Below are positions 10,901-19,921 of a stretch of DNA of 64,000 nucleotides, piece by piece. Under the pieces are notes generated by a model. That model did not search any database, was not told the origin of the DNA, and was given only the letters and a program-made list of their open reading frames with translations. Numbering within the stretch: position 1 is the first letter of the stretch; every line of letters begins with the position of its first letter. This DNA is from Candidatus Planktophila lacus (GTDB lineage: Bacteria > Actinomycetota > Actinomycetes > Nanopelagicales > Nanopelagicaceae). The DNA lies in contig NZ_CP016783.1 of the NCBI RefSeq assembly GCF_002288385.1, positions 1 through 64,000 of the forward strand, read 5' to 3'. The translations under genes were made by a program, and so were the position numbers.

Positions 10901-12944
10901 AAACGTTTTTAACGTTACGCAACAACACCTGAGCTACATCCAAAACCTCAACATCGCTTTGTCGCGCAACCATCCCATCGCCAACCATCACGCGACAGAA
11001 CGGACATGCAACTGCAACTTCATCAACACCGGTTGAGATTGCTTCATCAACGCGACTTAAGTTAATCCGCGTTCCGATCTTCTCTTCCATCCACATACGT
11101 CCACCGCCACCACCGCAGCAGAATGAACGCTCCTGGTTACGTGGCATCTCAGTGATGTCGCAACCGGAAGCTTCAAGCAGTTCGCGTGGTGGTGCATAGA
11201 TCTGATTGTGACGACCCAAGTAACAAGGATCGTGATAGGTAAGTTTCTGTTCGCTCTTATGTGGACTTGGCTTTAGACGCTTCTCTTTAATCAAAGTGTT
11301 AAGTAATTGAGTGTGGTGGATCATCTCAAGTTCAAAACCACTCTGGGCGTAGTCACGACCGATAGTTGTAAAGCAGTGAGGACAAGTAACAACAACTTTC
11401 TTCTTACCCTTTGGACGCCCTGCAAATACTTCATTAAATGTTTCGATGTTTTCGCGGGAAAGTATTTGGTACAAGAATTCATTTCCAGAGCGGCGTGCTG
11501 GGTCTCCTGTACACGTCTCGCGCTTGCCGAGAACTGCGAAGGTAACACCCGCCATATGGAGTAGCTCTGCAACAGCCTTAGTTGTTTTCTTCGCGCGTTC
11601 TTCATAAGCACCCGCGCAACCGACCCAGAATAAATATTCAACTTCATCTGGCAACACACCTTCAACTACACGGACAGGGAAATCACACTCTGCGATCCAG
11701 CCTTCGCGATCTTGTTTATTTGCACCCCATGGGTTGCCGGCCTTTTCAAGATTTCGGAATGTGCCACCGAGTTCTGATGGAAATTCTGATTCAACTAATA
11801 CTTGGAACCGGCGCATATTTACGATGTGATCAACGTGTTCGATATCAACCGGACATTCATTTACGCAGGCACCACACATAGTGCAAGACCAGAGAACATC
11901 AAGTGAAATAGGGCTGTCCTCACCAACTAGCGCTTCAGTTTCAACTACCTTAGCAAATGCGTGATCGCGCATCGCCATAATCAATAGCTTTGGCGAAAGC
12001 GGCTTATCTGTATGCCAAGCAGGACATTGCGATTGGCAACGTCCACACTCGGTACACGAAGTCATATCGAGCAGACCCTTCCAAGAAATATCTGCGCGAT
12101 TTCCTAAACCAAAGACATCATCTTCGGCAGGATCTTCAAAGTTAACCGGCTTACCGTGTGACAACATTTCAGGAAGTGCGCCAAGTGAATTGCTGCCATC
12201 GCTATTGCGCTTGTAGAAAATGTTGAAGAAGGCAAGGAAGCGGTGCCAGGCAATACCCATTGTCAGGTTGCTTGCAATAACAATGAACCACGCCATCGAA
12301 ATTACAATCTTTGCTGTCGCCACCCAAACGATTGCAGTTTCAATAGATGCAACACTCAAACCTTTAAAGGCGAGAACTGCTGGCCAAGAAATTGCATAAT
12401 GCCAGTTCCAGTTTCCTTCACCAGCAAGTGCGCCTTCGAGTCCACGCAGCGCAATTACACAGAAAACAATTGCAAGGATTGTTGCCTCAACGTAATATGC
12501 CTTACCCATACCCGAACGAGCAAAACGGTTAAGCATGCGAAAACGGGTAACTTGGCGAATTCCAATTAAGGTAACAATTCCAACGCCAGTTGCCATCGCG
12601 ATAAATTCAGCGAAGAGTTCGTAAACAACCCAATGCCCAATAAACGGCAATGCAAACTCCGGATTGATAACTTGCCCATACGCGGTAACCAAAGTTCCAA
12701 ACAACGCACCGAAACCGATCATGACAAACCAGTGTGCAATTCCAGTTGCAGTGAATTTGAGCATCTTGGTGTGGCCCAAAACTTCCTTCAACATATTCTT
12801 AAAGCGCGCGCCCTGATCATTGCTGCGCGTTGGATCAGCTTGGCCCTTGCGGTAAATCCCAATCAACTGGCGCACCCGAACCGTCAGCAAAACCAGAGCG
12901 ACAACGGTGATCGTGTACGAAAGTGTGGCTAGGGCGATACGCAT
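10899..12944 (-). CDS. membrane-bound Fe-S oxidoreductase (EtfD/HdrD-like)
   Basis: This 681-residue protein has an N-terminal multi-span membrane domain (about residues 1-250), then two 4Fe-4S ferredoxin motifs (CTECGRCQSQCP near 295 and CTMCGACVNECP near 350) and two cysteine-rich CCG-type domains (CAGAYEER..., HDPCYLGRHN, SFCCGGGGGRMW near 611). This plan matches actinobacterial Rv0338c/EtfD-like proteins, believed to pass electrons from electron-transfer flavoprotein to the quinone pool during fatty acid oxidation. That role is inferred from the family; no etfAB is in the window. The ATG has no SD but has TAACCT six bases upstream, indicating a leaderless message. Confidence 0.88.
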   Translation of the reverse strand: MRIALATLSYTITVVALVLLTVRVRQLIGIYRKGQADPTRSNDQGARFKNMLKEVLGHTKMLKFTATGIAHWFVMIGFGALFGTLVTAYGQVINPEFALPFIGHWVVYELFAEFIAMATGVGIVTLIGIRQVTRFRMLNRFARSGMGKAYYVEATILAIVFCVIALRGLEGALAGEGNWNWHYAISWPAVLAFKGLSVASIETAIVWVATAKIVISMAWFIVIASNLTMGIAWHRFLAFFNIFYKRNSDGSNSLGALPEMLSHGKPVNFEDPAEDDVFGLGNRADISWKGLLDMTSCTECGRCQSQCPAWHTDKPLSPKLLIMAMRDHAFAKVVETEALVGEDSPISLDVLWSCTMCGACVNECPVDIEHVDHIVNMRRFQVLVESEFPSELGGTFRNLEKAGNPWGANKQDREGWIAECDFPVRVVEGVLPDEVEYLFWVGCAGAYEERAKKTTKAVAELLHMAGVTFAVLGKRETCTGDPARRSGNEFLYQILSRENIETFNEVFAGRPKGKKKVVVTCPHCFTTIGRDYAQSGFELEMIHHTQLLNTLIKEKRLKPSPHKSEQKLTYHDPCYLGRHNQIYAPPRELLEASGCDITEMPRNQERSFCCGGGGGRMWMEEKIGTRINLSRVDEAISTGVDEVAVACPFCRVMVGDGMVARQSDVEVLDVAQVLLRNVKNV

Positions 12945-12950
12945 AACGCG

Positions 12951-12956
12951 AGGTTA
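12951..12956 (-). promoter_or_regulatory. -10 element of leaderless Fe-S oxidoreductase gene
   Basis: On the minus strand TAACCT is followed by six bases (CGCGTT) and the ATG at 12944. No SD is present. This fits the TANNNT-N6-ATG pattern seen elsewhere in the window. Confidence 0.6.
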
Positions 12957-13011
12957 CCGAGCGGGGCGGGAATAAGTAGGCAGGCCGAGGAGTTATACGG
13001 GGTGCCCCAAC

Positions 13012-13055
13012 CTTGAGTCGCACCTACTCAACCTTTTGAGTAAGATGGACTCAGG
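13012..13055 (+). promoter_or_regulatory. tandem HAIR operators (HspR-binding) at the dnaK promoter
   Basis: Two inverted repeats match the HAIR consensus CTTGAGT-N7-ACTCAAG: CTTGAGT-N7-ACTCAAC at 13012-13032 and TTTGAGT-N7-ACTCAGG at 13035-13055. Their centres are 23 bases apart, about two helical turns, so bound HspR dimers would lie on one face of the DNA. A possible -10, TAAGAT at 13041-13046, lies inside the second copy, so binding would block RNA polymerase. hspR is the fourth gene of the operon, closing an autoregulatory loop. Confidence 0.88.
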
Positions 13056-13121
13056 TTAGAGCAGCCTCAACCCCAGATCGGGCTTGAGATGAGCTAAGAA
13101 ACATAAAAAGGAGCAATACAC

Positions 13122-14954
13122 ATGGCTAGAGCAGTCGGAATCGACCTCGGAACTACAAATAGCTGCGTATCGGTACTCGAAGGTGGAGAGCCAACGGTTA
13201 TCGCAAACGCAGAAGGCGCTCGCACAACCCCATCGATCGTCGCCTTCGCAAAGAATGGCGAAGTCCTTGTTGGTGAAGTTGCTAAGCGTCAGTCAGTGAC
13301 AAACGTTGAACGCACAATCCGTTCCGTTAAGCGTCACATGGGTACTAACTGGACTATCGATATCGATGGCAAGAAGTACACCGCACAAGAAATTTCTGCA
13401 CGCGTTCTACAAAAACTAAAGCGCGATGCCGAGGCGTACCTCGGAGAAACAGTTACGGATGCAGTTATTACTGTTCCTGCTTACTTCTCTGATGCAGAAC
13501 GTCAAGCAACAAAAGAAGCCGGCGAAATTGCGGGCCTCAATGTTCTTCGCATTATCAACGAACCAACTGCAGCAGCGCTCGCATACGGTCTTGATAAAGC
13601 AGATCAAGAACAAACAATTCTCGTATTCGACTTAGGCGGCGGAACGTTCGACGTTTCACTTCTTGAAATCGGCGATGGCGTTGTTGAAGTTAAAGCAACT
13701 GCTGGTGATAACCACCTCGGTGGCGATGACTGGGATCAAGCTCTCGTTGATCACTTGGTACAAACATTCGGTTCTAAGAACGGAATTGATCTAACCAAGG
13801 ACAAGATGGCGATGCAGCGCGTTCGCGAAGCAGCTGAAAAAGCGAAGATCGAACTCTCATCTTCACAGCAAGCTTCAGTCAACTTGCCTTACATCACCGT
13901 TGATGCAGAGAAGAACCCACTCTTCCTTGACGAAACAATTACACGTGCACAATTCCAAACACTTACTGCACCACTTCTAGATCGTTGCAAGAAGCCATTC
14001 CAGCAAGTTCTTAAGGACTCCGGAATCGCAATCGGCAATATCAAGAGCGTTGTTCTTGTTGGTGGTTCAACCCGTATGCCAGCGGTCGTTGATTTAGTTC
14101 GCGATCTAACCGGCGGAAAAGAGCCAAATAAGGGCGTAAACCCTGATGAAGTTGTTGCAGTTGGTGCATCACTTCAAGCTGGTGTTCTTAAGGGTGAAGT
14201 TAAAGATGTTCTCCTTCTCGACGTAACACCACTGACACTTGGTATCGAAACCAAGGGTGGCGTTATGACCAAGATGATCGAGCGCAACACAACTATTCCT
14301 ACAAAGCGCAGCGAAATCTTTACAACTGCTGATGACAATCAGCCTGCTGTACAGATCCAGGTTTACCAGGGCGAGCGTGAAATGGCTGCTTACAACAAGA
14401 AGCTAGGCATGTTCGAACTAACCGGAATCGCTCCAGCTCCACGCGGAGTTCCACAAGTTGAAGTTACCTTCGACATTGACGCAAACGGAATCGTTCACGT
14501 TGGTGCAAAGGATCTTGCAACTGGCAAAGAACAGTCAGTCACAATCAGCGGTGGATCTGCTCTTTCAAAAGAAGAGATTGATCGCATGATGGCAGATGCT
14601 GAATCACACGCCGCAGAAGATAAGCAGCGTCGTGAAGAAGCAGAGATCCGCAACAACGGAGACTCACTTGTCTATCAGACTGAAAAGTTCATTGCAGATA
14701 ATGCAGAAAAACTTTCAGAAGGCGAAGCAGCCGAGAAGAAGACCGAAGTTGAGGCAGCACTTGCCGAACTAAAGACTTCACTCGGTGGCGCTAACTTCGA
14801 ATCAATTAAGTCAAACACCGAAAAGGTTGCAACGCTTAGCCAAGCACTTGGTTCAGCAATGTATGCCGCCGCAGGAGCCGCAGCCGGTGATGGTGCAGCA
14901 ACTGAAGATGGTGTTGAAGATGCAGAGGTAGTTGAAGACGAAGGCGCTAAGTAG
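13122..14954 (+). CDS. dnaK: chaperone DnaK (Hsp70)
   Basis: DnaK is the ATP-driven Hsp70 chaperone. The 610-residue protein shows all family signatures: [11 protein letters not shown] at the N-terminus, [15 protein letters not shown], and [17 protein letters not shown] in the nucleotide domain, the [11 protein letters not shown] linker into the substrate-binding domain, and a low-complexity acidic C-terminal tail. The ATG follows an SD of AAAAGGAG. Upstream lie two HAIR operators and an imperfect leader hairpin (about 13065-13087). grpE starts within the stop codon. Confidence 0.98.
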   Translation: MARAVGIDLGTTNSCVSVLEGGEPTVIANAEGARTTPSIVAFAKNGEVLVGEVAKRQSVTNVERTIRSVKRHMGTNWTIDIDGKKYTAQEISARVLQKLKRDAEAYLGETVTDAVITVPAYFSDAERQATKEAGEIAGLNVLRIINEPTAAALAYGLDKADQEQTILVFDLGGGTFDVSLLEIGDGVVEVKATAGDNHLGGDDWDQALVDHLVQTFGSKNGIDLTKDKMAMQRVREAAEKAKIELSSSQQASVNLPYITVDAEKNPLFLDETITRAQFQTLTAPLLDRCKKPFQQVLKDSGIAIGNIKSVVLVGGSTRMPAVVDLVRDLTGGKEPNKGVNPDEVVAVGASLQAGVLKGEVKDVLLLDVTPLTLGIETKGGVMTKMIERNTTIPTKRSEIFTTADDNQPAVQIQVYQGEREMAAYNKKLGMFELTGIAPAPRGVPQVEVTFDIDANGIVHVGAKDLATGKEQSVTISGGSALSKEEIDRMMADAESHAAEDKQRREEAEIRNNGDSLVYQTEKFIADNAEKLSEGEAAEKKTEVEAALAELKTSLGGANFESIKSNTEKVATLSQALGSAMYAAAGAAAGDGAATEDGVEDAEVVEDEGAK

Positions 14955-15460
14955 TGTCAGACTCGACAACAGAAGCGGATGACGCTTTGCTAACAACTGA
15001 AGAAGCAGTGGAGGCTGCCCCGGATCAGGAGACTGATCCGGTGGCAGTGCTCACCGCTGATTTACAACGACTTCAGGCCGAATACGTCAACTACCGCAAA
15101 CGTGTAGAACGCGATCGCGCACTTGCTCACGAGCTAGCGATTGGTGGAGTTTTAACCGAACTCCTTGCAACTCTCGATGACATTGCCCGCGCAACCGAAC
15201 ACGGTGAGCTAACTGGCGGATTTAAATCTGTTGCAGATCAAATTGCAGCAGTGACAACACGCCTTGGTTTGGAAAAGTACGGCACCGCAGGTGATGAATT
15301 TGATCCACAAATTCACGAAGCGCTTCTGCACGACACAAGTGCAGATGTGAAAGTGCCCACCGCCACAAAGATTTTGCAGCCAGGATATAAATTTAAAGAA
15401 CGTATCTTGCGCCCGGCTCGCGTTGCAGTTACAGATCCAGCCGAAACGCCTGCGGAGTAA
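14954..15460 (+). CDS. grpE: nucleotide exchange factor GrpE
   Basis: GrpE releases ADP from DnaK. The 168-residue protein has an acidic disordered start, a coiled-coil region beginning DLQRLQAEYVNYRKRVERDR (residues about 35-54), and the C-terminal beta domain around YGTAGDEFDPQIHEALLHD with the ending ILQPGYKFKERILRPARVAV, all diagnostic. The GTG start overlaps the dnaK TAG stop by one base. dnaJ follows after nine bases. Confidence 0.96.
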   Translation: MSDSTTEADDALLTTEEAVEAAPDQETDPVAVLTADLQRLQAEYVNYRKRVERDRALAHELAIGGVLTELLATLDDIARATEHGELTGGFKSVADQIAAVTTRLGLEKYGTAGDEFDPQIHEALLHDTSADVKVPTATKILQPGYKFKERILRPARVAVTDPAETPAE

Positions 15461-15469
15461 CAACTTTCC

Positions 15470-16393
15470 ATGGCCGCTAAAGACCTTTACGAAAAGGATT
15501 TCTACAAGATCCTCGGAGTTGGCAAATCTGCCAGCGGCGATGAGATCAAGAAGAAATACCGTTCTTTAGCGCGCGAATTGCACCCTGATAAAACTAAGGG
15601 CGATGCCGCAATGGAAGAAAAGTTCAAAGCAGTTTCTGAGGCTTACGACATCTTGTCCGATGGCAAGAAGCGCGCTGAATACGATCAAGCGCGCGATATG
15701 TTCGAACGCGGTGGTTTCCGCGCACCACAAGGTGGACAAAATTTCCAAGGTGGAGATTTCTCCGACATTTTCGGTGGCGGCAACCCTCAAGATATCTTCG
15801 CTAACTTATTTGGCGGCGGCGGACGTCGCGGCCCACGTAAAGGACAAGATCTACAGACCGAAGCAACTATTACCTTTAAAGAAGCAGCATTCGGTACAAC
15901 TTTAGAACTTCGCTTATCTGCAGATGGTGGGCCATCTCAAACTATTTCAGCGCGCGTTCCAGCTGGAGTAAACGATGGCGCAAAAATTCGCGTTAAAGGA
16001 AAAGGTTCCAGAGGCGAAGCAGGCCCCGGCGACTTATTTATCTTGCTACATGTAAAGCCCCACGCTGTTTTTTCACGTAAAGGCGAGAACATTGCGCTAA
16101 CCGTTCCAGTTACATTTACTGAAGCAGCACTTGGTGGAGACATTAAAGTTCCAACGCTTGCCGGCGATGAAGTTACCTTGCGCATTGCCCCCGGAACTTC
16201 TAATGGACGTGTCTTGCGCGTTAAGGGCCGTGGGATTACCAAGGGTGCAACCGTCGGAGATTTACTAGTAACTATTGAAGTGCAAGTTCCACAACGCGTT
16301 GAAGGTGAAGCACTTGATGCGCTCAAGAAATATGCCGAAGCAACTGCTGATCAAGAAGTTCGTAAAGAATTTAACACGAAGGCGCTGCAATGA
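15470..16393 (+). CDS. J-domain co-chaperone, zinc-finger-less (CbpA-type) DnaJ
   Basis: This protein (307 residues) stimulates DnaK ATPase. The J domain (residues about 9-75) contains the essential HPD in ELHPDKTKG, followed by a Gly/Phe-rich segment (about 85-125) and two C-terminal beta-barrel client-binding domains. The usual four CxxCxGxG zinc repeats are absent: the protein has no cysteine at all, and the G/F region runs directly into the beta domains. That makes it a type II (CbpA-like) J protein in the place where class I DnaJ1 usually sits. It ends in a 4-base overlap with hspR. Confidence 0.95.
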   Translation: MAAKDLYEKDFYKILGVGKSASGDEIKKKYRSLARELHPDKTKGDAAMEEKFKAVSEAYDILSDGKKRAEYDQARDMFERGGFRAPQGGQNFQGGDFSDIFGGGNPQDIFANLFGGGGRRGPRKGQDLQTEATITFKEAAFGTTLELRLSADGGPSQTISARVPAGVNDGAKIRVKGKGSRGEAGPGDLFILLHVKPHAVFSRKGENIALTVPVTFTEAALGGDIKVPTLAGDEVTLRIAPGTSNGRVLRVKGRGITKGATVGDLLVTIEVQVPQRVEGEALDALKKYAEATADQEVRKEFNTKALQ

Positions 16394-16785
16394 GCGACAA
16401 AGAAAATTTAGATAACCAACAACCTGATGACGAAGCAGGTCTATACGTCATCTCTGTTGCCGCCGAACTTTCAGGACTACATCCACAAACACTTCGCCAA
16501 TACGATCGTTTAGGTTTAGTTTCACCAAACCGCACCGTTGGTCGCAACCGCCGATATTCATTGCGCGATATTGCATCTCTGCGCATGGTGCAGCGCCTAA
16601 CAGGTGAAGGCATTAATCACGCCGGCATTAAACGAATCATCGAACTCGAATCTGCAATGGCCAATATGGCGATTGAGGTTGCACAACTTCGAATCGAAGT
16701 AGATGCACTTCTAAAGGAAAATCCACCTAAGGCACTTGCTACACGGAAGAAGAACGAAGTAATCGTTTACGAGGATGAGAACTAA
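16390..16785 (+). CDS. hspR: heat-shock repressor HspR (MerR family)
   Basis: HspR binds HAIR operators and represses dnaK operons, with DnaK as likely co-repressor. The 131-residue protein has a MerR helix-turn-helix (ISVAAELSGLHPQTLRQYDRLGLVSPNRT, residues about 19-47) followed by RRYSLRDIASLRMVQRL and a C-terminal coiled coil. It overlaps dnaJ by 4 bases, and its stop overlaps the stop of the convergent DUF1501 gene by 4 bases. Two HAIR sites upstream of dnaK support the assignment. Confidence 0.96.
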   Translation: MSDKENLDNQQPDDEAGLYVISVAAELSGLHPQTLRQYDRLGLVSPNRTVGRNRRYSLRDIASLRMVQRLTGEGINHAGIKRIIELESAMANMAIEVAQLRIEVDALLKENPPKALATRKKNEVIVYEDEN

Positions 16786-18050
16786 GCGCTCTTAAAAGCG
16801 TTAACTCTTCCCTTCCAACTACTTAAAGTCTTTTCTGCCGGAGATTGCAAGACCTTCTCTAAAACAGTTGCATAAACATCTCTAAAATCTGTAGTAACCG
16901 CTAAATCACCATCAATAAGTTTTGTCAGCGATGGTTGATCACCATAGAAACCACCTTGTACGCGATCTCCAATCAAGAACATTGGGCCAGCAGTTCCATG
17001 ATCTGTACCGTCTGAACCATTTGCCTGCACACGTCTTCCGAATTCGCTGTAGATCATCACAGTCACATCTTTATCTCGCCCGGATGGTTTTAACTGGCTC
17101 AGGAATCTTGTGATGCTCTCCGAAACCGTGCCGAGCAATAGCGCCTGCGCATTCGCTTCATTGGCATGGGTATCAAATCCACCTAAAGAGACCGACCAAA
17201 CTTTTGTCGGCGAACCTGCCGCAATTAACTTAGAGACAATATTTAATTGTTGACTTAGGTTTGAATCTCCGCCTGCGTTGCCTCCAGAAACCGTGGGTAA
17301 ATCATCGGCAAGTGGCGCAGGTTTAACTAGAACCGATGTTATATTTCCTGAGACGCTAAACAAATTGCGCATTGAAGTAGCTGCTGCGGCAAGTAGCGGA
17401 GAGTCTTTCTGCGACGGAGCGGACAATCTTGAAAATGCCTTTGCCATCGCACCTCCAGGAATGATTAATCCACCAAGTGGCAGCGCTGAACCGCTTTGCT
17501 TCTTTCCCGCAAGAAGTGGAGGAAGAACCGAGCCCAAACTTATTGAAGTCAGTGGATCAATTGGCTGTGTATCTAACCAACGCCCCAACCATCCCGTATT
17601 TAAATGGTTCTGAGGTGAACCGCTCTGCCAAATTGCCATAGAGGAGAAATGAGAACGATCCGGCTTTGGATAACCAACACCGCGGACGATGGCAACCTTC
17701 TTCTCATCCCACAACTTTTTTACCCCAACCATTGAGGCGTTAAGTGCAAGATCATCGGACAGCGGCAACAAAGACTCTGGTTTGTAATTTAAATCAGGAC
17801 GCGCAGAATAGTAAGCAGGATCCTTATATGGAATTACAGTATTTAAACCATCGTTGCCACCATAAAGAGTGACTACAACCAAAATTGGTGTACCTGGGGC
17901 GAGCGGTCGTGTGATCGCGGCGTTAGCAACATCGTCTAAAGATAGAACTGAAGAAGCAACCGCTGTTGCACCCGAGTACTTTAAAAATTGTCGGCGCGTA
18001 ACAGTGCGCATTCCCAGTTGTTCGCAGGACATTGTCGGTTTTTCGTTCAT
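16782..18050 (-). CDS. DUF1501 family protein, Tat-exported
   Basis: This 422-residue protein belongs to the DUF1501 family (related to the alkaline phosphatase/sulfatase fold). It starts with a Tat signal: TRRQFLKYSG with twin arginines, then a hydrophobic stretch ending near VANA (about residue 44). Visible family motifs are VVVTLYGGNDGLNTVIPY, YPKPDRSHFSSMAIWQSG and VMIYSEFGRRVQANGSDGTDHGTAGPMFL. The function of the family is not established. It is the downstream partner of the DUF1800 gene, overlapping it by 4 bases, an arrangement seen in many bacteria. Both act probably at the cell surface. Confidence 0.9.
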   Translation of the reverse strand: MNEKPTMSCEQLGMRTVTRRQFLKYSGATAVASSVLSLDDVANAAITRPLAPGTPILVVVTLYGGNDGLNTVIPYKDPAYYSARPDLNYKPESLLPLSDDLALNASMVGVKKLWDEKKVAIVRGVGYPKPDRSHFSSMAIWQSGSPQNHLNTGWLGRWLDTQPIDPLTSISLGSVLPPLLAGKKQSGSALPLGGLIIPGGAMAKAFSRLSAPSQKDSPLLAAAATSMRNLFSVSGNITSVLVKPAPLADDLPTVSGGNAGGDSNLSQQLNIVSKLIAAGSPTKVWSVSLGGFDTHANEANAQALLLGTVSESITRFLSQLKPSGRDKDVTVMIYSEFGRRVQANGSDGTDHGTAGPMFLIGDRVQGGFYGDQPSLTKLIDGDLAVTTDFRDVYATVLEKVLQSPAEKTLSSWKGRVNAFKSA

Positions 18051-19339
18051 ACACTCACCACATATTCCGGGCTACAGATTGCTAAAGTAATTAGACGTTG
18101 CGGATTATCACGAACTTCACGTAAAGCAAAAGTTGTCCGTGGACTCCATTCGACAACACCCAATAGATCTGCGAGGTAATTAACTCGTCTTTCCGGCGCC
18201 AATTCGATCAGCGCAGTTAATTTCGCCTGGCCTGATAGCCATGTTGCGAAAGCGATTCGGAACTGGGCGCTTGCAGAACTCAACCACGCCTCATCAACTG
18301 GCCAACCACCTACATTTGGTGGAGATAGCGGAATCTGCGCGAGCTTATCTAAATAGCCATTTAACTTTGAAAATGATGGGAGAAGAGATGGTGTTAATTC
18401 AAGTGCGCGACATACCGCAACAAACCACTCGACCGGAGACTTAACCATCGAGTTCTCAGAACTAGCAACATCACCCGAGGATATAAAAGCGGCAACCAGC
18501 TTTGATATATCTCGTTGTGAGAATGCACTTATGGCCGAATGGCTAACTGGTAGTGGATTAGCCGAAGATATAAACCGGTACCAAACTCTTTCAGCGATAA
18601 ACTTTGCGCAATTTTCCTGATCCACCAAATGGCTAATTACTTGATCTGGAGTGAAAACTCCGGTCTTACCTAAAACCGTTACTGCGCCAGCATCTCTGCG
18701 TCGCGGATTGAGAACGATCTTTCCTGTGCTTCGAACCATCTGATAACCAGTAAAGGCGCGAGCCAGCTCCTTAACATCTGTTTCGGTGTAACGATTTACC
18801 CCAAGAACAAATAGCTCCATCATTTCGCGAGATAGGTTTTCATTAGGCGCCTTAACAGTGTTTTCACCGCCATCAAGCCATATCTGAAGTGCTCCATCTG
18901 CAAACATCTCTTGCGAGAATTTACGAAAATCACCCAACGCGTTACGTCTAAAAGTCTCTAGTTGATTAAACATCGGCAAGGCGTAATTAACTTTGCCAAT
19001 TGATGTTGCCCAATGCCCGTGCCAAAACCAAATCAACTTCTCTTGTAGTTGATTATCACCTTGTACCATTTGATCGAGCCACCACAGAACTAAAATCTGA
19101 TTTTGATTTCTTAACGCTTTGGAAAACTCTAAAACATCTGGGCTATTAGCTTCGGGGCGCTTACCAAGATCAAGCATCACAGGAGCAGGAAGTACTGAAC
19201 CGGTGCGCGAAGTGTTTGATATCAACTCTGACTTTTTAGCGCCAACTCCAGCGTTCAGTGCAGCAGAGAATTCTCCAGGCTTAGGTCCAAATCCAAAGCG
19301 ATGGAAGAGGCGCGCAGTTTCTAACCGCTGCTGATTCAT
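18047..19339 (-). CDS. DUF1800 family protein
   Basis: A 430-residue protein of the DUF1800 family. Recognisable features are the start RLFHRFGFGPKPGEFSAAL, the WWLDQMVQG and KLIWFWHGHWATS motifs, and the segment NENLSREMMELFVLGVNRYTETDVKELARAFTGY. Its biochemical role is unknown. No signal peptide is visible, unlike its partner. The gene is first in a two-gene unit with DUF1501 (4-base overlap). The ATG lacks an SD but TACTCT lies six bases upstream, suggesting a leaderless transcript divergent from pyrE. Confidence 0.9.
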   Translation of the reverse strand: MNQQRLETARLFHRFGFGPKPGEFSAALNAGVGAKKSELISNTSRTGSVLPAPVMLDLGKRPEANSPDVLEFSKALRNQNQILVLWWLDQMVQGDNQLQEKLIWFWHGHWATSIGKVNYALPMFNQLETFRRNALGDFRKFSQEMFADGALQIWLDGGENTVKAPNENLSREMMELFVLGVNRYTETDVKELARAFTGYQMVRSTGKIVLNPRRRDAGAVTVLGKTGVFTPDQVISHLVDQENCAKFIAERVWYRFISSANPLPVSHSAISAFSQRDISKLVAAFISSGDVASSENSMVKSPVEWFVAVCRALELTPSLLPSFSKLNGYLDKLAQIPLSPPNVGGWPVDEAWLSSASAQFRIAFATWLSGQAKLTALIELAPERRVNYLADLLGVVEWSPRTTFALREVRDNPQRLITLAICSPEYVVSV

Positions 19340-19345
19340 GTTGTG

Positions 19346-19351
19346 AGAGTA
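19346..19351 (-). promoter_or_regulatory. -10 element of leaderless DUF1800 gene
   Basis: TACTCT on the minus strand is separated by six bases from the ATG at 19339; no SD is present. Confidence 0.55.
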
Positions 19352-19371
19352 GGTCTATTGGGTTAACAATG

Positions 19372-19377
19372 TAAGGT
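19372..19377 (+). promoter_or_regulatory. -10 element of leaderless pyrE
   Basis: TAAGGT followed by six bases (TGCCAC) and the ATG at 19384; no SD is present. No good -35 is visible. Confidence 0.55.
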
Positions 19378-19383
19378 TGCCAC

Positions 19384-19917
19384 ATGAACTCACACGAACT
19401 TCTCCGAGAAGAGATAAAAAACAAGGCCGTTGTTCACGGAAAAGTCATACTTTCATCCGGAAAAGAAGCTGATTACTACGTTGATCTGCGTCGTGTGACC
19501 CTCGATCATGTTGCTGCCCCACTCGTCGGCGAAGTAATGCTGGAGCTAACCAAAGATCTTGATTACGAGGCAGTTGGCGGTTTAACACTTGGCGCCGATC
19601 CAGTTGCAACGGCGATGATGCATGTGGCGGCGCGTAACGGCAAAAAAATTAACTCGTTCGTAGTCCGCAAAGCAGAAAAAGCTCACGGATTGCAGCGCCG
19701 CATCGAAGGTCCAGATGTTGTTGGAAAGCGCGTCTTGGCAGTTGAAGATACTTCCACAACAGGTGGCTCTGTTTTAACTGCAGTAGAAGCCCTTAAGGAA
19801 GCGGGCGCAATTGTGGTCGGTGTTGCCGTAATAGTAGAACGCGGCGCCAAACAAGCGATTATTGATGCTGGATACGAATACCGCGCAGCATTTCAACCCG
19901 CAGATTTAGGTCTTTAA
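19384..19917 (+). CDS. pyrE: orotate phosphoribosyltransferase
   Basis: PyrE joins orotate to PRPP to make OMP in pyrimidine synthesis. The 177-residue protein carries the PRPP-binding signature VLAVEDTSTTGGSVLTAV (about residues 119-136) and the OPRTase segments SSGKEADYYVDLRRVTLD and FVVRKAEKAHG. Length is normal for actinobacterial PyrE. It stands alone, divergent from DUF1800 and convergent with the DedA gene with only four bases between stops. Confidence 0.95.
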   Translation: MNSHELLREEIKNKAVVHGKVILSSGKEADYYVDLRRVTLDHVAAPLVGEVMLELTKDLDYEAVGGLTLGADPVATAMMHVAARNGKKINSFVVRKAEKAHGLQRRIEGPDVVGKRVLAVEDTSTTGGSVLTAVEALKEAGAIVVGVAVIVERGAKQAIIDAGYEYRAAFQPADLGL

Positions 19918-19921
19918 GGAA

